Source: Fluviicola sp.
Lineage (GTDB): Bacteria > Bacteroidota > Bacteroidia > Flavobacteriales_D > Crocinitomicaceae
DNA length: 37,286 bases
Assembly: GCA_020849495.1 (NCBI GenBank)
Contig: JADLGD010000107.1
Coordinates: 1-37,286 of the forward strand
Direction of reading: 5' to 3'
In this document: positions 7,577 to 14,785 of the stretch, one piece after another
How the letters are laid out: the number at the start of each line of letters is the position of its first letter
Numbering within the stretch: position 1 is the stretch's first letter
Notes under the pieces: model-generated
Seen by the model: the letters and a program-made list of their open reading frames with translations, nothing else
The model's database searches: none
What the model was told of the DNA's origin: nothing
Program-made: the position numbers and the translations under genes

Positions 7577-8839
7577 TTAATTTTCTTTCAGTGCGAATTT
7601 ACCGTTATTGATGACACCACAAACGAATCCTTGCAATTCTTTTCCAAAAACTGGTGAATTTCGTGTAGCAATCAAGACTTCATCTTGTGAGTAAGTCCAT
7701 TTTTTAGCTGGATCAAAAACCGTTAAATCAGCTTTGTTTCCTAACTCAATGGAAGTTTCTTCGACCGATAAAATAGCACGACTTTTCGTTGTTAAAGCTT
7801 TGATAACCGTTTTCAAATCAAATTCTGGAACAGCTGACAATTCTGCGAAAACTGTTTGAATGGTCATGTTTCCAAAATTAGCATGATCAAATTCCACATC
7901 CGTTTCTTCGCTGTCATTTGGTCGGTGATCGGAAACAATGCAATCTATCGTTCCGTCTTTCAATCCTTCCCATAAAGCTAAACGATCACTTTCAGTGCGC
8001 AATGGCGGCATTAATTTGAAGTTGACATCGAAATCCAATACAGCAGTTTCGTTGTAAATCAAGTGTTGCGCATGTACATCAGCTGTTACATTCAAACCTT
8101 TTGCTTTTGCTTTTCGAACCAAATCCACTGCTTCTTTGCACGACAAACCTGTTACGTGCAAATTTCCTTCTGTGTATTCCAACAAACGTAAATTGCGCTC
8201 CAATTGAATGATTTCACCAATGGTTGGGTCTGCTTTCAATCCTGTTTTGGTAGATGCTTCACCTTCGTTGACCATTCCTGATCCTGAAATCGAATGATCA
8301 CGCGAAAAACCTACTACAACACCGCCAAAATTCTTTGCGTAAAGTAGGGCTCTGTATAAAATTCCACCAGACACTTGATGTACATCATCCGAGAAAATAC
8401 GCACTCCCGATTGGAACATGTCGTACATTTCAGCTAAATGCTCACCTTCATTGCGTTTCGTAATACAGCCCATTGGGTGCAAAGAAGTCACATTGTTTTC
8501 AGCTCTTCTTAATATGTATTCAACGGATGTTTTGTTGTCTAAAACAGGCTTCGTTGTTGGTAAAACCGCAACATGCGTAAATCCACCAGCTGCAGCAGCA
8601 TCCAAACCTGATTGAATGGTAGATTTGTGTTCTTCTCCTGGATCACAAAAGTGTGCTTTCAAATCTACCCAACCTTGAGACACGTGTAATTGTTCGCTCT
8701 TCACTACTTGAGCTTCCGGATCTTCAATGGTTGATTCAAACGCTTTGATCACGCCATCAACAATCAATAAATCGCCTGTTTTTCCATTCAAAGAAGAACT
8801 AGGATCTACAATTGTTGCGCTTTTCAAAATGACTTTCAT
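7577..8839 (-). CDS. dihydroorotase-like amidohydrolase with missing zinc ligands
   Basis: A 420-residue protein with the length and layout of class I dihydroorotases of pyrimidine synthesis. However, the metal site is degraded. The usual D-x-H-x-H after strand 1 reads D59-L-K-A-H63, so the first His is Lys61, and the conserved Arg of H-x-R-E-P-G is Cys65 (HFCDPG). The usual H-x-E-D site reads GFSRDHS. In the H-x-x-H-x-S block the second His is Gly (LHVTGLS). The S-D-H-x-P-H end reads SDHRPN. Similar degenerate forms are common in Bacteroidota and are often annotated pyrC; a catalytic role is doubtful, and a structural partner role like that of inactive DHOase subunits bound to aspartate transcarbamoylase is possible. 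The methyltransferase gene follows after 2 bases. Confidence 0.85.
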   Translation of the reverse strand: MKVILKSATIVDPSSSLNGKTGDLLIVDGVIKAFESTIEDPEAQVVKSEQLHVSQGWVDLKAHFCDPGEEHKSTIQSGLDAAAAGGFTHVAVLPTTKPVLDNKTSVEYILRRAENNVTSLHPMGCITKRNEGEHLAEMYDMFQSGVRIFSDDVHQVSGGILYRALLYAKNFGGVVVGFSRDHSISGSGMVNEGEASTKTGLKADPTIGEIIQLERNLRLLEYTEGNLHVTGLSCKEAVDLVRKAKAKGLNVTADVHAQHLIYNETAVLDFDVNFKLMPPLRTESDRLALWEGLKDGTIDCIVSDHRPNDSEETDVEFDHANFGNMTIQTVFAELSAVPEFDLKTVIKALTTKSRAILSVEETSIELGNKADLTVFDPAKKWTYSQDEVLIATRNSPVFGKELQGFVCGVINNGKFALKEN

Positions 8840-8877
8840 ATGTATATTATTTTTTTTTCAACGGTCATATAGAATCA

Positions 8878-8927
8878 CAAAACGAAATTATTTTCATTTG
8901 TCTTATATCGAAAATTATTTCGTTTTG
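8878..8927. repeat. 18-bp inverted repeat between the BatA-type gene and the dihydroorotase homologue
   Basis: Arms CAAAACGAAATTATTTTC (8878-8895) and GAAAATTATTTCGTTTTG (8910-8927) pair at 17 of 18 positions around a 14-base loop. It lies 17 bases past the stop of the BatA-type gene. It could terminate that transcript, but there is no adjacent long T-run, so a regulatory or repeat-element role is also possible. Confidence 0.7.
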
Positions 8928-8943
8928 CTTATTTCATAACTAT

Positions 8944-10998
8944 TTACTTTTTATAAAATAAAATGATTCCCATTTCTGCAAATACAAATAGAATTGCAAG
9001 AATGACACACCATTTCCAATAATTTTGTTCTTGATCGAGTTGCAAAAAGGAAGCACCCGACCAACCCTGAGCATCGTTGATGGATTGTACTTTGATACCA
9101 CCTTCTTCAAATAGGGATTGAATTTCCGAAGTGCTTAAATTTCCTACTTTACTTTCTGCTCTGTTGTAATTTATTGACAACGCTCCAATTGATTTTTCAC
9201 CTAAATGAATATCGTAATTTCCTGCTTTCAATTGTCTGATTGCTTCCAATCCTTGCACTGAAAGAAAAGCAGCTTCGTTTTTCACGAAAACTTTTGGTAA
9301 GAAAACCGTAGCGTTGTTTTTTAATTGAACGGTTTTGTCTGCACTTGGCGCTTCAGCAATGGGATAGTTCTGCGGATCACCTATGATTAAGAAGTAAGGT
9401 GCATTGCGTTGACTCAATTCAGCTGTTCGCAACAATAAGGTAGAAAACAATTGATTGGAAGTAAAGGAACTAAAATCGGAAGAAAGTGAGCTTGTAGCCA
9501 ATTTCACGTTGTATTTACCTGAACCTTTCAAGAAGAAAGGAGATCCGTTTTCGTAGGTCAACAAATCAACAGCCAGCGTATTGCTTCCACTTTGCACACG
9601 GTAGGATTTCTTCACTGCTGGCAAACGTAATTGTTTTGGATTTTGCTCAAATACGCCAATATAAAAAGGGTCTTTCGTATTGATTTTCTGTACGTTCAGT
9701 CCTTTTTCTTGAAGCATCCCTAAAGTTGGTATGTTCAATTCTTTCAATAAGTTATTCCAACCCAAATACGAAACTTTTGTACCAGGAAACAACAACAAAC
9801 CACCACCGTCATTAGCGAATTCTTTGAGCAATTTCACAGCACCCAAACTCATATTGTTGACACCGTTGACCACCACCAAATCTTTATTAGAAAGATTGCT
9901 TTGTGTCAATTGCGTTTCTTTGACCGAACTAACCGAGTAAAAATCATCCAAGGCATATACCACACCTACATTTGGAACCGCATCTTCACCGTCGATGATC
10001 AAGACTTCACTTTTTTGTCGCACTTCATACGAAAAATAGAACGCATCATCGTGGGTCATTTGTTGATCGTTGATAGTAATTGAACCTGAACAATGGCCGC
10101 TATTGGTATTGAAATAACTGAGTTCAACTGTATCTGCACCATTTGCAGGAATGTCTGCGAACACATCGCGGTTGATTTTTCCAATTTTAAACCCAACATC
10201 CACCGTATTGATCGCTTCATCGCTTTCATTGCGAACCAGTGCATATACTGTTTGTTTGTTGCCCAACTTGTGAATCGGAGAGTCAAACCAAATGGAATCC
10301 ACGTACAAATTACCCGATTTAACAGGATTCAACTGTATGGGGTAAAAAAGCGTATTCGTGGTGTTTTTAGCTGTAATCTTTTGAGTGGTTGATTTCTGAA
10401 AATCAGAAAGATAGATTAACTGACTTTGAGTAACACTGAAATCATTTCGTTCGTTGTCCGACAACCATTGATTCCACCAGCGCGTGACATCGTTTGCGCT
10501 ACGTACCAAGGAAGAGTAATCAATTTTATCGATTTTTTCAGCGCACTGGGCTTTGGTAAGTGTTTGTTTTTCTTCACCACTCAATTCATTGGTGAACAGA
10601 ACGAATTGCGCATCTCTCGGAGCATCATTGACCACTGATTTTGCAATTTCTCTAGCTTGCGACAACAATTCACCTGAACTTCCAATGCGCGACATGGAGT
10701 AGGAATTATCTAAATAAATCGCAATGATAGCGGTTCCGGCTTGTTTAGTACTATTCTTCGAAGGGATGTAAGGTTGAGCAAAAGCAAAAACGATGAAAGC
10801 AAAAGCCAGAGCTCGCATGGCAAAGATGAGCCATTGTTTCAGTTTACGGACGCTTTTTTGTTCTTGTTCAATGGATTTCAGGAATGTAAGGCTTGAAAAC
10901 AGCACTGTTTTATAGCGCTTAAAATGAAAAAGGTGTATCAATAGCGGAATTAGAATAACCGCAAGGGCAAAAATAAACTCAGGATGCACCCATTTCAT
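8944..10998 (-). CDS. BatA-domain / von Willebrand factor A membrane protein
   Basis: A 684-residue membrane protein. The N-terminus (MKWVHPEFIFALAVILIPLLIHLFHFKRYK, written here only in part as residues 1-30) has the BatA/aerotolerance signature with a first membrane helix. A second helix lies at about 56-77. A vWA domain follows, with the metal-site motif D97-N-S99-Y-S101. The long middle part is probably periplasmic, with beta-sandwich and glutamine-amidotransferase-like sections (VLIIDGEDAVPNVGVVYALDD is 21 residues starting near 310; family members carry a similar segment). A last helix lies near the C-terminus (WCVILAILFVFAEMGIILFY). Members of this family are common in Bacteroidota and are linked to envelope processes, but the exact role is unknown. 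A -7 box lies five bases upstream of the ATG. Confidence 0.85.
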   Translation of the reverse strand: MKWVHPEFIFALAVILIPLLIHLFHFKRYKTVLFSSLTFLKSIEQEQKSVRKLKQWLIFAMRALAFAFIVFAFAQPYIPSKNSTKQAGTAIIAIYLDNSYSMSRIGSSGELLSQAREIAKSVVNDAPRDAQFVLFTNELSGEEKQTLTKAQCAEKIDKIDYSSLVRSANDVTRWWNQWLSDNERNDFSVTQSQLIYLSDFQKSTTQKITAKNTTNTLFYPIQLNPVKSGNLYVDSIWFDSPIHKLGNKQTVYALVRNESDEAINTVDVGFKIGKINRDVFADIPANGADTVELSYFNTNSGHCSGSITINDQQMTHDDAFYFSYEVRQKSEVLIIDGEDAVPNVGVVYALDDFYSVSSVKETQLTQSNLSNKDLVVVNGVNNMSLGAVKLLKEFANDGGGLLLFPGTKVSYLGWNNLLKELNIPTLGMLQEKGLNVQKINTKDPFYIGVFEQNPKQLRLPAVKKSYRVQSGSNTLAVDLLTYENGSPFFLKGSGKYNVKLATSSLSSDFSSFTSNQLFSTLLLRTAELSQRNAPYFLIIGDPQNYPIAEAPSADKTVQLKNNATVFLPKVFVKNEAAFLSVQGLEAIRQLKAGNYDIHLGEKSIGALSINYNRAESKVGNLSTSEIQSLFEEGGIKVQSINDAQGWSGASFLQLDQEQNYWKWCVILAILFVFAEMGIILFYKK

Positions 10999-11003
10999 GT
11001 TCC

Positions 11004-11011
11004 CAAAGATA
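11004..11011 (-). promoter_or_regulatory. -7 box (TATCTTTG) of the BatA-type gene
   Basis: An exact TAnnTTTG match on the minus strand that ends only five bases before the ATG at 10998. Transcription from it would start at or next to the start codon, so the mRNA would be leaderless. Confidence 0.5.
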
Positions 11012-11100
11012 ATGCGTTTGTGGCTATTTTAAGTCATTGTTAATAAACTTTGGAAAGTTATTGAGGAGGAAGTGTAGAATTGGATTATTCAATCTAAGTA

Positions 11101-11131
11101 TTGAATATAGTTCTAACAATTACTATTTTTA
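11101..11131 (+). promoter_or_regulatory. candidate promoter of the first island lipoprotein gene
   Basis: TTG at 11101-11103, a 20-base spacer, then TATTTTTA at 11124-11131, which matches the TAnnTTTG -7 consensus in all but the last base. It lies 27 bases before the ATG at 11159. Confidence 0.4.
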
Positions 11132-11158
11132 CTAGAACAAAACTTTAAATCAATCCTA

Positions 11159-11623
11159 ATGAAACTTTTGAACTACAAAACCACTATAGCTTTAGAAATC
11201 TTGTTTCTCTTTTTGATCTTGATAAGTTCATGTACGCCACAGCCTTCCGAAGATAAAACCAAAATAAAAGAGGAAAAACCCGTTATTCAGGAAAAAGATG
11301 TTGTAAATGGTACTTGGAAAATTGATTCTTTGGCATACGATGACAAGGTGTTTGACCGACCAATATCAAATGATTCTGTTTATCAAGGGCTTACTTTTAG
11401 AAAAGATGGTTCTCTTCATTCTGTAGAAAAAACTAAAATTGAAATGAGTAGACCTATGGGGAAGTATCAATTAAAAGGTGATCAATTTTTATTGTTTAGT
11501 GAAAAAGGTAAAATAATGTCTACTGGTACATTTATGGTGAAAAACGATCAGTTGGTTTTAAATGATGTTTTTCCAGATCCAAGTGGAGTAAAATTCAATA
11601 TGTATTTGACGAAATTGGATTGA
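11159..11623 (+). CDS. small lipoprotein, lipocalin-like
   Basis: A 154-residue protein with a lipoprotein signal (LFLFLILISSCT, lipidated Cys at about residue 25) and a charged linker. The mature domain has VNGTWKIDSL, GLTFRKDGSL, GKYQLKGDQFLLFSEKG and GTFMVKNDQLVLND. This is the strand pattern of lipocalin-like domains that Bacteroidota lipoproteins often carry. The ligand is unknown. It opens the accessory island, and its stop lies 13 bases before the ATG of the first A gene, so they may share a transcript. Confidence 0.75.
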   Translation: MKLLNYKTTIALEILFLFLILISSCTPQPSEDKTKIKEEKPVIQEKDVVNGTWKIDSLAYDDKVFDRPISNDSVYQGLTFRKDGSLHSVEKTKIEMSRPMGKYQLKGDQFLLFSEKGKIMSTGTFMVKNDQLVLNDVFPDPSGVKFNMYLTKLD

Positions 11624-11636
11624 TTAGTTTGTTGTG

Positions 11637-12092
11637 ATGGAATTGGATAAAAACGAAAAGAAAATAGAAAAAATGAAACAGGATTTTATTCTTGCATTGA
11701 AAGACTTGTCAAAGAGTGTAGAATTAAATTCACAGTTTGATAAAGATGGAAGATATCTTATACTTAGTAAAGAAGAGTTAAAAGCAATAAATAAACTCAG
11801 GGGAAGAATGAAAAAAGCTTATGATATTTCACGTAAATTGAAGGCTATTGATCGATTCAAGGACTTACATTATTTATTAGATGATAAAGATCCGATAGTT
11901 GTGACCTATTATTGCAAATTTAATTATCCAAATTATGCAGAAGTTTTTGTTCCTGTTTTATTTAAACATTTGAAAGAATGCCCCAGAGGGATGTGGTTTA
12001 TAGAAATTAGTCAAGCTTTAAGAGAGTTTGGTGCTTCAGCAGATGAAATAGATAAAATTCGTCTAAATAGAAATCAAATATATGACACCTAA
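11637..12092 (+). CDS. unknown protein A1, first copy of a tandem duplicate
   Basis: A 151-residue soluble protein that I do not recognise. The N-terminal half is highly charged and helical (NEKKIEKMKQDFILALKD). The centre holds the block shared with its neighbour A2: KLKAIDRFKDLH, then LL, then DPI-V-VTYYCKFNYPNYAE and FVPVL. The central part looks like a HEAT-like helical pair. The C-terminus is FGASADEIDKIRLNRNQ. The ATG at 11637 (preceded directly by GTG) matches the start of A2. Duplicated small AT-rich genes like this are often immunity proteins, but no toxin is visible, so no function is assigned. Confidence 0.75.
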   Translation: MELDKNEKKIEKMKQDFILALKDLSKSVELNSQFDKDGRYLILSKEELKAINKLRGRMKKAYDISRKLKAIDRFKDLHYLLDDKDPIVVTYYCKFNYPNYAEVFVPVLFKHLKECPRGMWFIEISQALREFGASADEIDKIRLNRNQIYDT

Positions 12093-12122
12093 TATATTAG
12101 AATTCAATATTTCATTTTTAAT

Positions 12123-12185
12123 ATGATAATAGAAAGAGCTAAATCATTTTGTGAAGTGTGTATTAAACAAAGATCTGTTAAATAG
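12123..12185 (+). pseudogene. remnant of the 5' end of gene B
   Basis: Twenty codons and a TAG, reading MIIERAKSFCEVCIKQRSVK. The first 16 residues match the start of the gene at 12716 (MRIERAEAFCEECIKQ) at 12 positions, and the DNA is also clearly similar up to ATTAAACAAA. After that, similarity stops, and the TAG runs straight into the leader of A2. This is what remains of a second copy of gene B after a deletion. It is too short to be a working gene. Confidence 0.75.
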
Positions 12186-12194
12186 TTGGTTGTG

Positions 12195-12611
12195 ATGGAA
12201 TTGGATCAAAACGAAAAAAAAATTGAAAAAATGAAACAAGATTTTATTCTTGCTTTAAAAGATATTTCAAAAAGCATAGAATTAGATTCTCAAAAAACAG
12301 AAACGGGCCATTTTAAACTTTTATCAAATGAAGAGGAAAAACTAATAAGTCAACTGCGAAGTAAAGGGATTAGAAAAGCACAAGACATTTCATTAAAACT
12401 TAAAGCTATAGATCGATTTAAAGATTTACATTTTTTACTTGAAAATCCTGATCCGATAATAGTAACCTATTATTGTAAATTCAATTACCCCAATTATGCC
12501 GAGATATTTGTACCAATCTTATTAAATATTAAAAAAAAAATAGGATTAGGCCATGTGAATTTTGAAGTTGGAATGGCTTTGGATGAGTTTATTCGACTAT
12601 TAAACAAGTAA
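12195..12611 (+). CDS. unknown protein A2, second copy of the tandem duplicate
   Basis: A 138-residue paralogue of the protein at 11637. The first 24 residues are nearly identical (MELDQNEKKIEKMKQDFILA), and the central block DISLKLKAIDRFKDLHFLL and DPIIVTYYCKFNYPNYAE is kept, with FVPIL. The linker and the last 35 residues have diverged, and A2 lacks the C-terminal tail of A1. A conserved core with divergent edges suggests selection on the core and change at a binding surface. The open frame begins at a TTG at 12186, but the ATG at 12195 matches A1. Gene B follows after about 100 bases. Confidence 0.75.
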   Translation: MELDQNEKKIEKMKQDFILALKDISKSIELDSQKTETGHFKLLSNEEEKLISQLRSKGIRKAQDISLKLKAIDRFKDLHFLLENPDPIIVTYYCKFNYPNYAEIFVPILLNIKKKIGLGHVNFEVGMALDEFIRLLNK

Positions 12612-12715
12612 GATAAATCTTTAATGGTTTGAGCCAGTTTCATATTTAAAGTTTTTGTATTCTAATTCATTAGAAGAACAATACTAATTTTATCAACTTT
12701 AAAGTTTTTTTTGAT

Positions 12716-13648
12716 ATGAGAATAGAAAGAGCTGAGGCTTTTTGTGAAGAGTGTATTAAACAAATTCCAATTCTCGAAAATGAAAAATTTGGAAACATTC
12801 TACTAAGTTCTATTAAACTTTCTATTTTGAACTCTCAGAATGTTGGGTATGATATAGCGCTAAAAATAAATGATTCCAAAAAATTTATACGAATTGTTAA
12901 TGAAAGGGAAATTCTATTTGTCTACTCTACGCCAATGATATTCGGGGATGATTATAGAAATCATCAAATTGAGTGTTTCTTAGAAACTAAACCATTAATA
13001 GATGAATTTTTAAATCAGCCGGAAAATCAATTTAATTTTTTAAGATTATCTGATTTTAATGCATATTTGAATACAACTAAAACAAAGAATGATATAGAAA
13101 GATATTTGAAATCTAAAAATTTCAGCGATTTTAATTTCAATGAATGGACTCAATACTTCATTAATTTATTTTCATTTTTTTATAGTCAGTACAAAATTGA
13201 AGCTGAAATTTCAAACAAAAATGAATTGTATTTTTTTAAAGAATCAAAAGACGATATTTTGTTGGGGTTCACTTTAAATTTAAAAGAATTGAAGAGTGAA
13301 ATTAGAAAAGGTTTTTTATGTTTAAATAGACCAAAACTTGTTTTGTTACATAAAAATAAAGGAGGGCTGTCTATTGAAAAATTAGGCGAATTCGTACATC
13401 CTTACTTTTGTTTATTTGTTCAAATTCAAAGTTTTCAGTGTTTATTAGCTCAAGATGATTTGACAGACATTGTATACACAAAGTACAATCGTCTTACATT
13501 CAATACTCTTAGCAATGGACTTATTGAAATAGCTGGGAATGAAAAGTTTGCTGAAGATTGCAAGAAAATGGCTTTTTTCCAATTTGGAGTTGAATCTAAA
13601 CCTAACTTACAATATATTTCATTTCTCGAAAAAATATATTGTAAATAA
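12716..13648 (+). CDS. unknown protein B, intact copy
   Basis: A 310-residue protein that I do not recognise. It has no signal peptide or membrane helix, and is rich in Asn, Lys, Phe and Ile, in line with the low GC here. It starts MRIERAEAFCEECIKQ, which is also found as a remnant at 12123. Later parts include FNEWTQYFINLFSFFYSQY, KNELYFFKESKDDILLGF and LCLNRPKLVLLHKNKGGL, suggesting mixed alpha/beta structure. In both places B follows an A gene, so A and B are probably a functional pair. The 104-base gap upstream carries the palindrome TTCTAATTCATTAGAA at 12660-12675. Confidence 0.72.
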   Translation: MRIERAEAFCEECIKQIPILENEKFGNILLSSIKLSILNSQNVGYDIALKINDSKKFIRIVNEREILFVYSTPMIFGDDYRNHQIECFLETKPLIDEFLNQPENQFNFLRLSDFNAYLNTTKTKNDIERYLKSKNFSDFNFNEWTQYFINLFSFFYSQYKIEAEISNKNELYFFKESKDDILLGFTLNLKELKSEIRKGFLCLNRPKLVLLHKNKGGLSIEKLGEFVHPYFCLFVQIQSFQCLLAQDDLTDIVYTKYNRLTFNTLSNGLIEIAGNEKFAEDCKKMAFFQFGVESKPNLQYISFLEKIYCK

Positions 13649-13722
13649 GCGGTTAATTTAATTTTTTGTATGCAATACAATCAAAACAAACAGATAATTC
13701 TAAAAGACAACTATAGGCCGTT

Positions 13723-14097
13723 ATGTACAAACAATTAATAAGTTCACTTTCTATTTTAGTCTTGTTTTTATTCAGTTGTAAAGATGAAGATCGTATAAGA
13801 GGTTTTTCAAAACCAAAATATGATTACCATGGTAGTTTAGAGCCTAAGATTCTTGAGATCTATCCTCATGAAATAGATTCAATTATTCAAGGATATTTTG
13901 AAAATAAAGGCTGTAAGGACTCTATGAAGATTACGGTTTTTTTTCCAGTGGTTATTACAGGTGATGAAACTGGATATATAGATACATCAGAATATAAAGC
14001 CAGTGTTTTGATAATGAACAAAAAAAGAGAAGTCTGGAGTTTTATTTTTCAAAGACGAAAAACAAAAATTGATAGACATTTTGTTTTCCCAGGATAA
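13723..14097 (+). CDS. small lipoprotein of unknown function
   Basis: A 124-residue protein with a lipoprotein signal (LISSLSILVLFLFSCKD; lipidated Cys at residue 19). The mature part has KILEIYPHEIDSIIQGYF and a C-terminal beta-rich portion (ITVFFPVVITGDETGYIDTS, then EVWSFIFQRRKTKIDRHFVF). No family is recognised. It is on the same strand as the A/B genes and has the same AT-rich composition. Confidence 0.68.
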   Translation: MYKQLISSLSILVLFLFSCKDEDRIRGFSKPKYDYHGSLEPKILEIYPHEIDSIIQGYFENKGCKDSMKITVFFPVVITGDETGYIDTSEYKASVLIMNKKREVWSFIFQRRKTKIDRHFVFPG

Positions 14098-14128
14098 AAG
14101 AATTAGAAAGTTCTATTGAATCAATTAC

Positions 14129-14410
14129 ATGAAAAAACTTCTCCAACTACTTGAATACACATTTCCGCTGATCATCAATCTGTTGGTGTTGTTTTCTTAT
14201 TTTTTCGCTACAACTCAACCTGAATTCATAAGTGGTTTTACCTTAGCTATTGTCATGATTGCGATGTTGATGAATCATCGTTTACTGGTAAAGAATCATG
14301 TAGGAAAACCCTTGAAATATTTGATTTTATTGATCCATGCGATCATTGTATTATTGTTGATGACTGCTTATATGATGTACATTTATTTGCAGCATTTTTA
14401 TAAGCGGTAA
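14129..14410 (+). CDS. small membrane protein with three predicted helices
   Basis: A 93-residue hydrophobic protein of unknown function. Membrane segments are visible at about 12-29 (FPLIINLLVLFSYFFATT), 34-50 and 61-87 (YLILLIHAIIVLLLMTAYMM). It begins 31 bases after the preceding lipoprotein gene and may be on the same transcript. It is the last gene of the island; a 375-base gap without genes follows. Confidence 0.65.
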   Translation: MKKLLQLLEYTFPLIINLLVLFSYFFATTQPEFISGFTLAIVMIAMLMNHRLLVKNHVGKPLKYLILLIHAIIVLLLMTAYMMYIYLQHFYKR

Positions 14411-14566
14411 TTGAATTTTAAACATCTGACTTGTTATTCGATCACAAGTTTTTCAGTCTATTGAAAATCTTAGCTGCGGAAAAAAAAACCAATTACAATT
14501 TGTAGAAAATAGGCCTAGAAACTAACCGTCATTAAACTTTTTCAAATTTGATATTGTGAAAGATAA

Positions 14567-14657
14567 AGTTCTTCATTTCTATTTCTGAACTTGGAAAGTG
14601 GTTTCCATTTGAGGTCCTGACCTCGTCTTTCCTTAGTTCAGTTAGAAATGAAGAACT
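14567..14657. repeat. 91-base long nested hairpin element in an intergenic gap
   Basis: An extended inverted repeat: AGTTCTTCATTTCTA (14567-14581) pairs with TAGAAATGAAGAACT (14643-14657); CTGAACT (14585-14591) with AGTTCAG (14635-14641); GGAAAG (14593-14598) with CTTTCC (14627-14632); and GAGGT (14611-14615) with ACCTC (14620-14624) closes a 4-base loop. Unpaired bases are few, apart from a 12-base left-side bulge. It is not followed by a long T-run on either strand. It looks like a miniature inverted-repeat element or a structured RNA; the identity is unknown. Confidence 0.75.
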
Positions 14658-14692
14658 GATCGAATTTTGTAATTGGGAGAAAGGCATTTTTG

Positions 14693-14722
14693 CTTACTTT
14701 TTTTGCCTTAGAAAAAAGTAAG
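14693..14722. repeat. 11-bp inverted repeat with T and A tracts
   Basis: Arms CTTACTTTTTT (14693-14703) and AAAAAAGTAAG (14712-14722) pair perfectly around the loop TGCCTTAG. Similar CTTTTTTTGCC...AAAAAAGTAA hairpins occur as dispersed intergenic repeats in many Bacteroidota, as far as I recall. It may act as a weak terminator between the converging genes. The rest of the gap 14411-14785 shows nothing else I can name. Confidence 0.6.
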
Positions 14723-14785
14723 AAATTAAAGTTTGCTGCGAATGAAGGTTTTATTTGACTACAAAAATTTATAAAAAAAGCAAAA

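Noticed and set aside
11637-13648. Toxin-antitoxin pair
   Set aside because: The pairing fits, but no toxin fold, DNA-binding domain or autoregulatory operator is visible; the claim would be guesswork.
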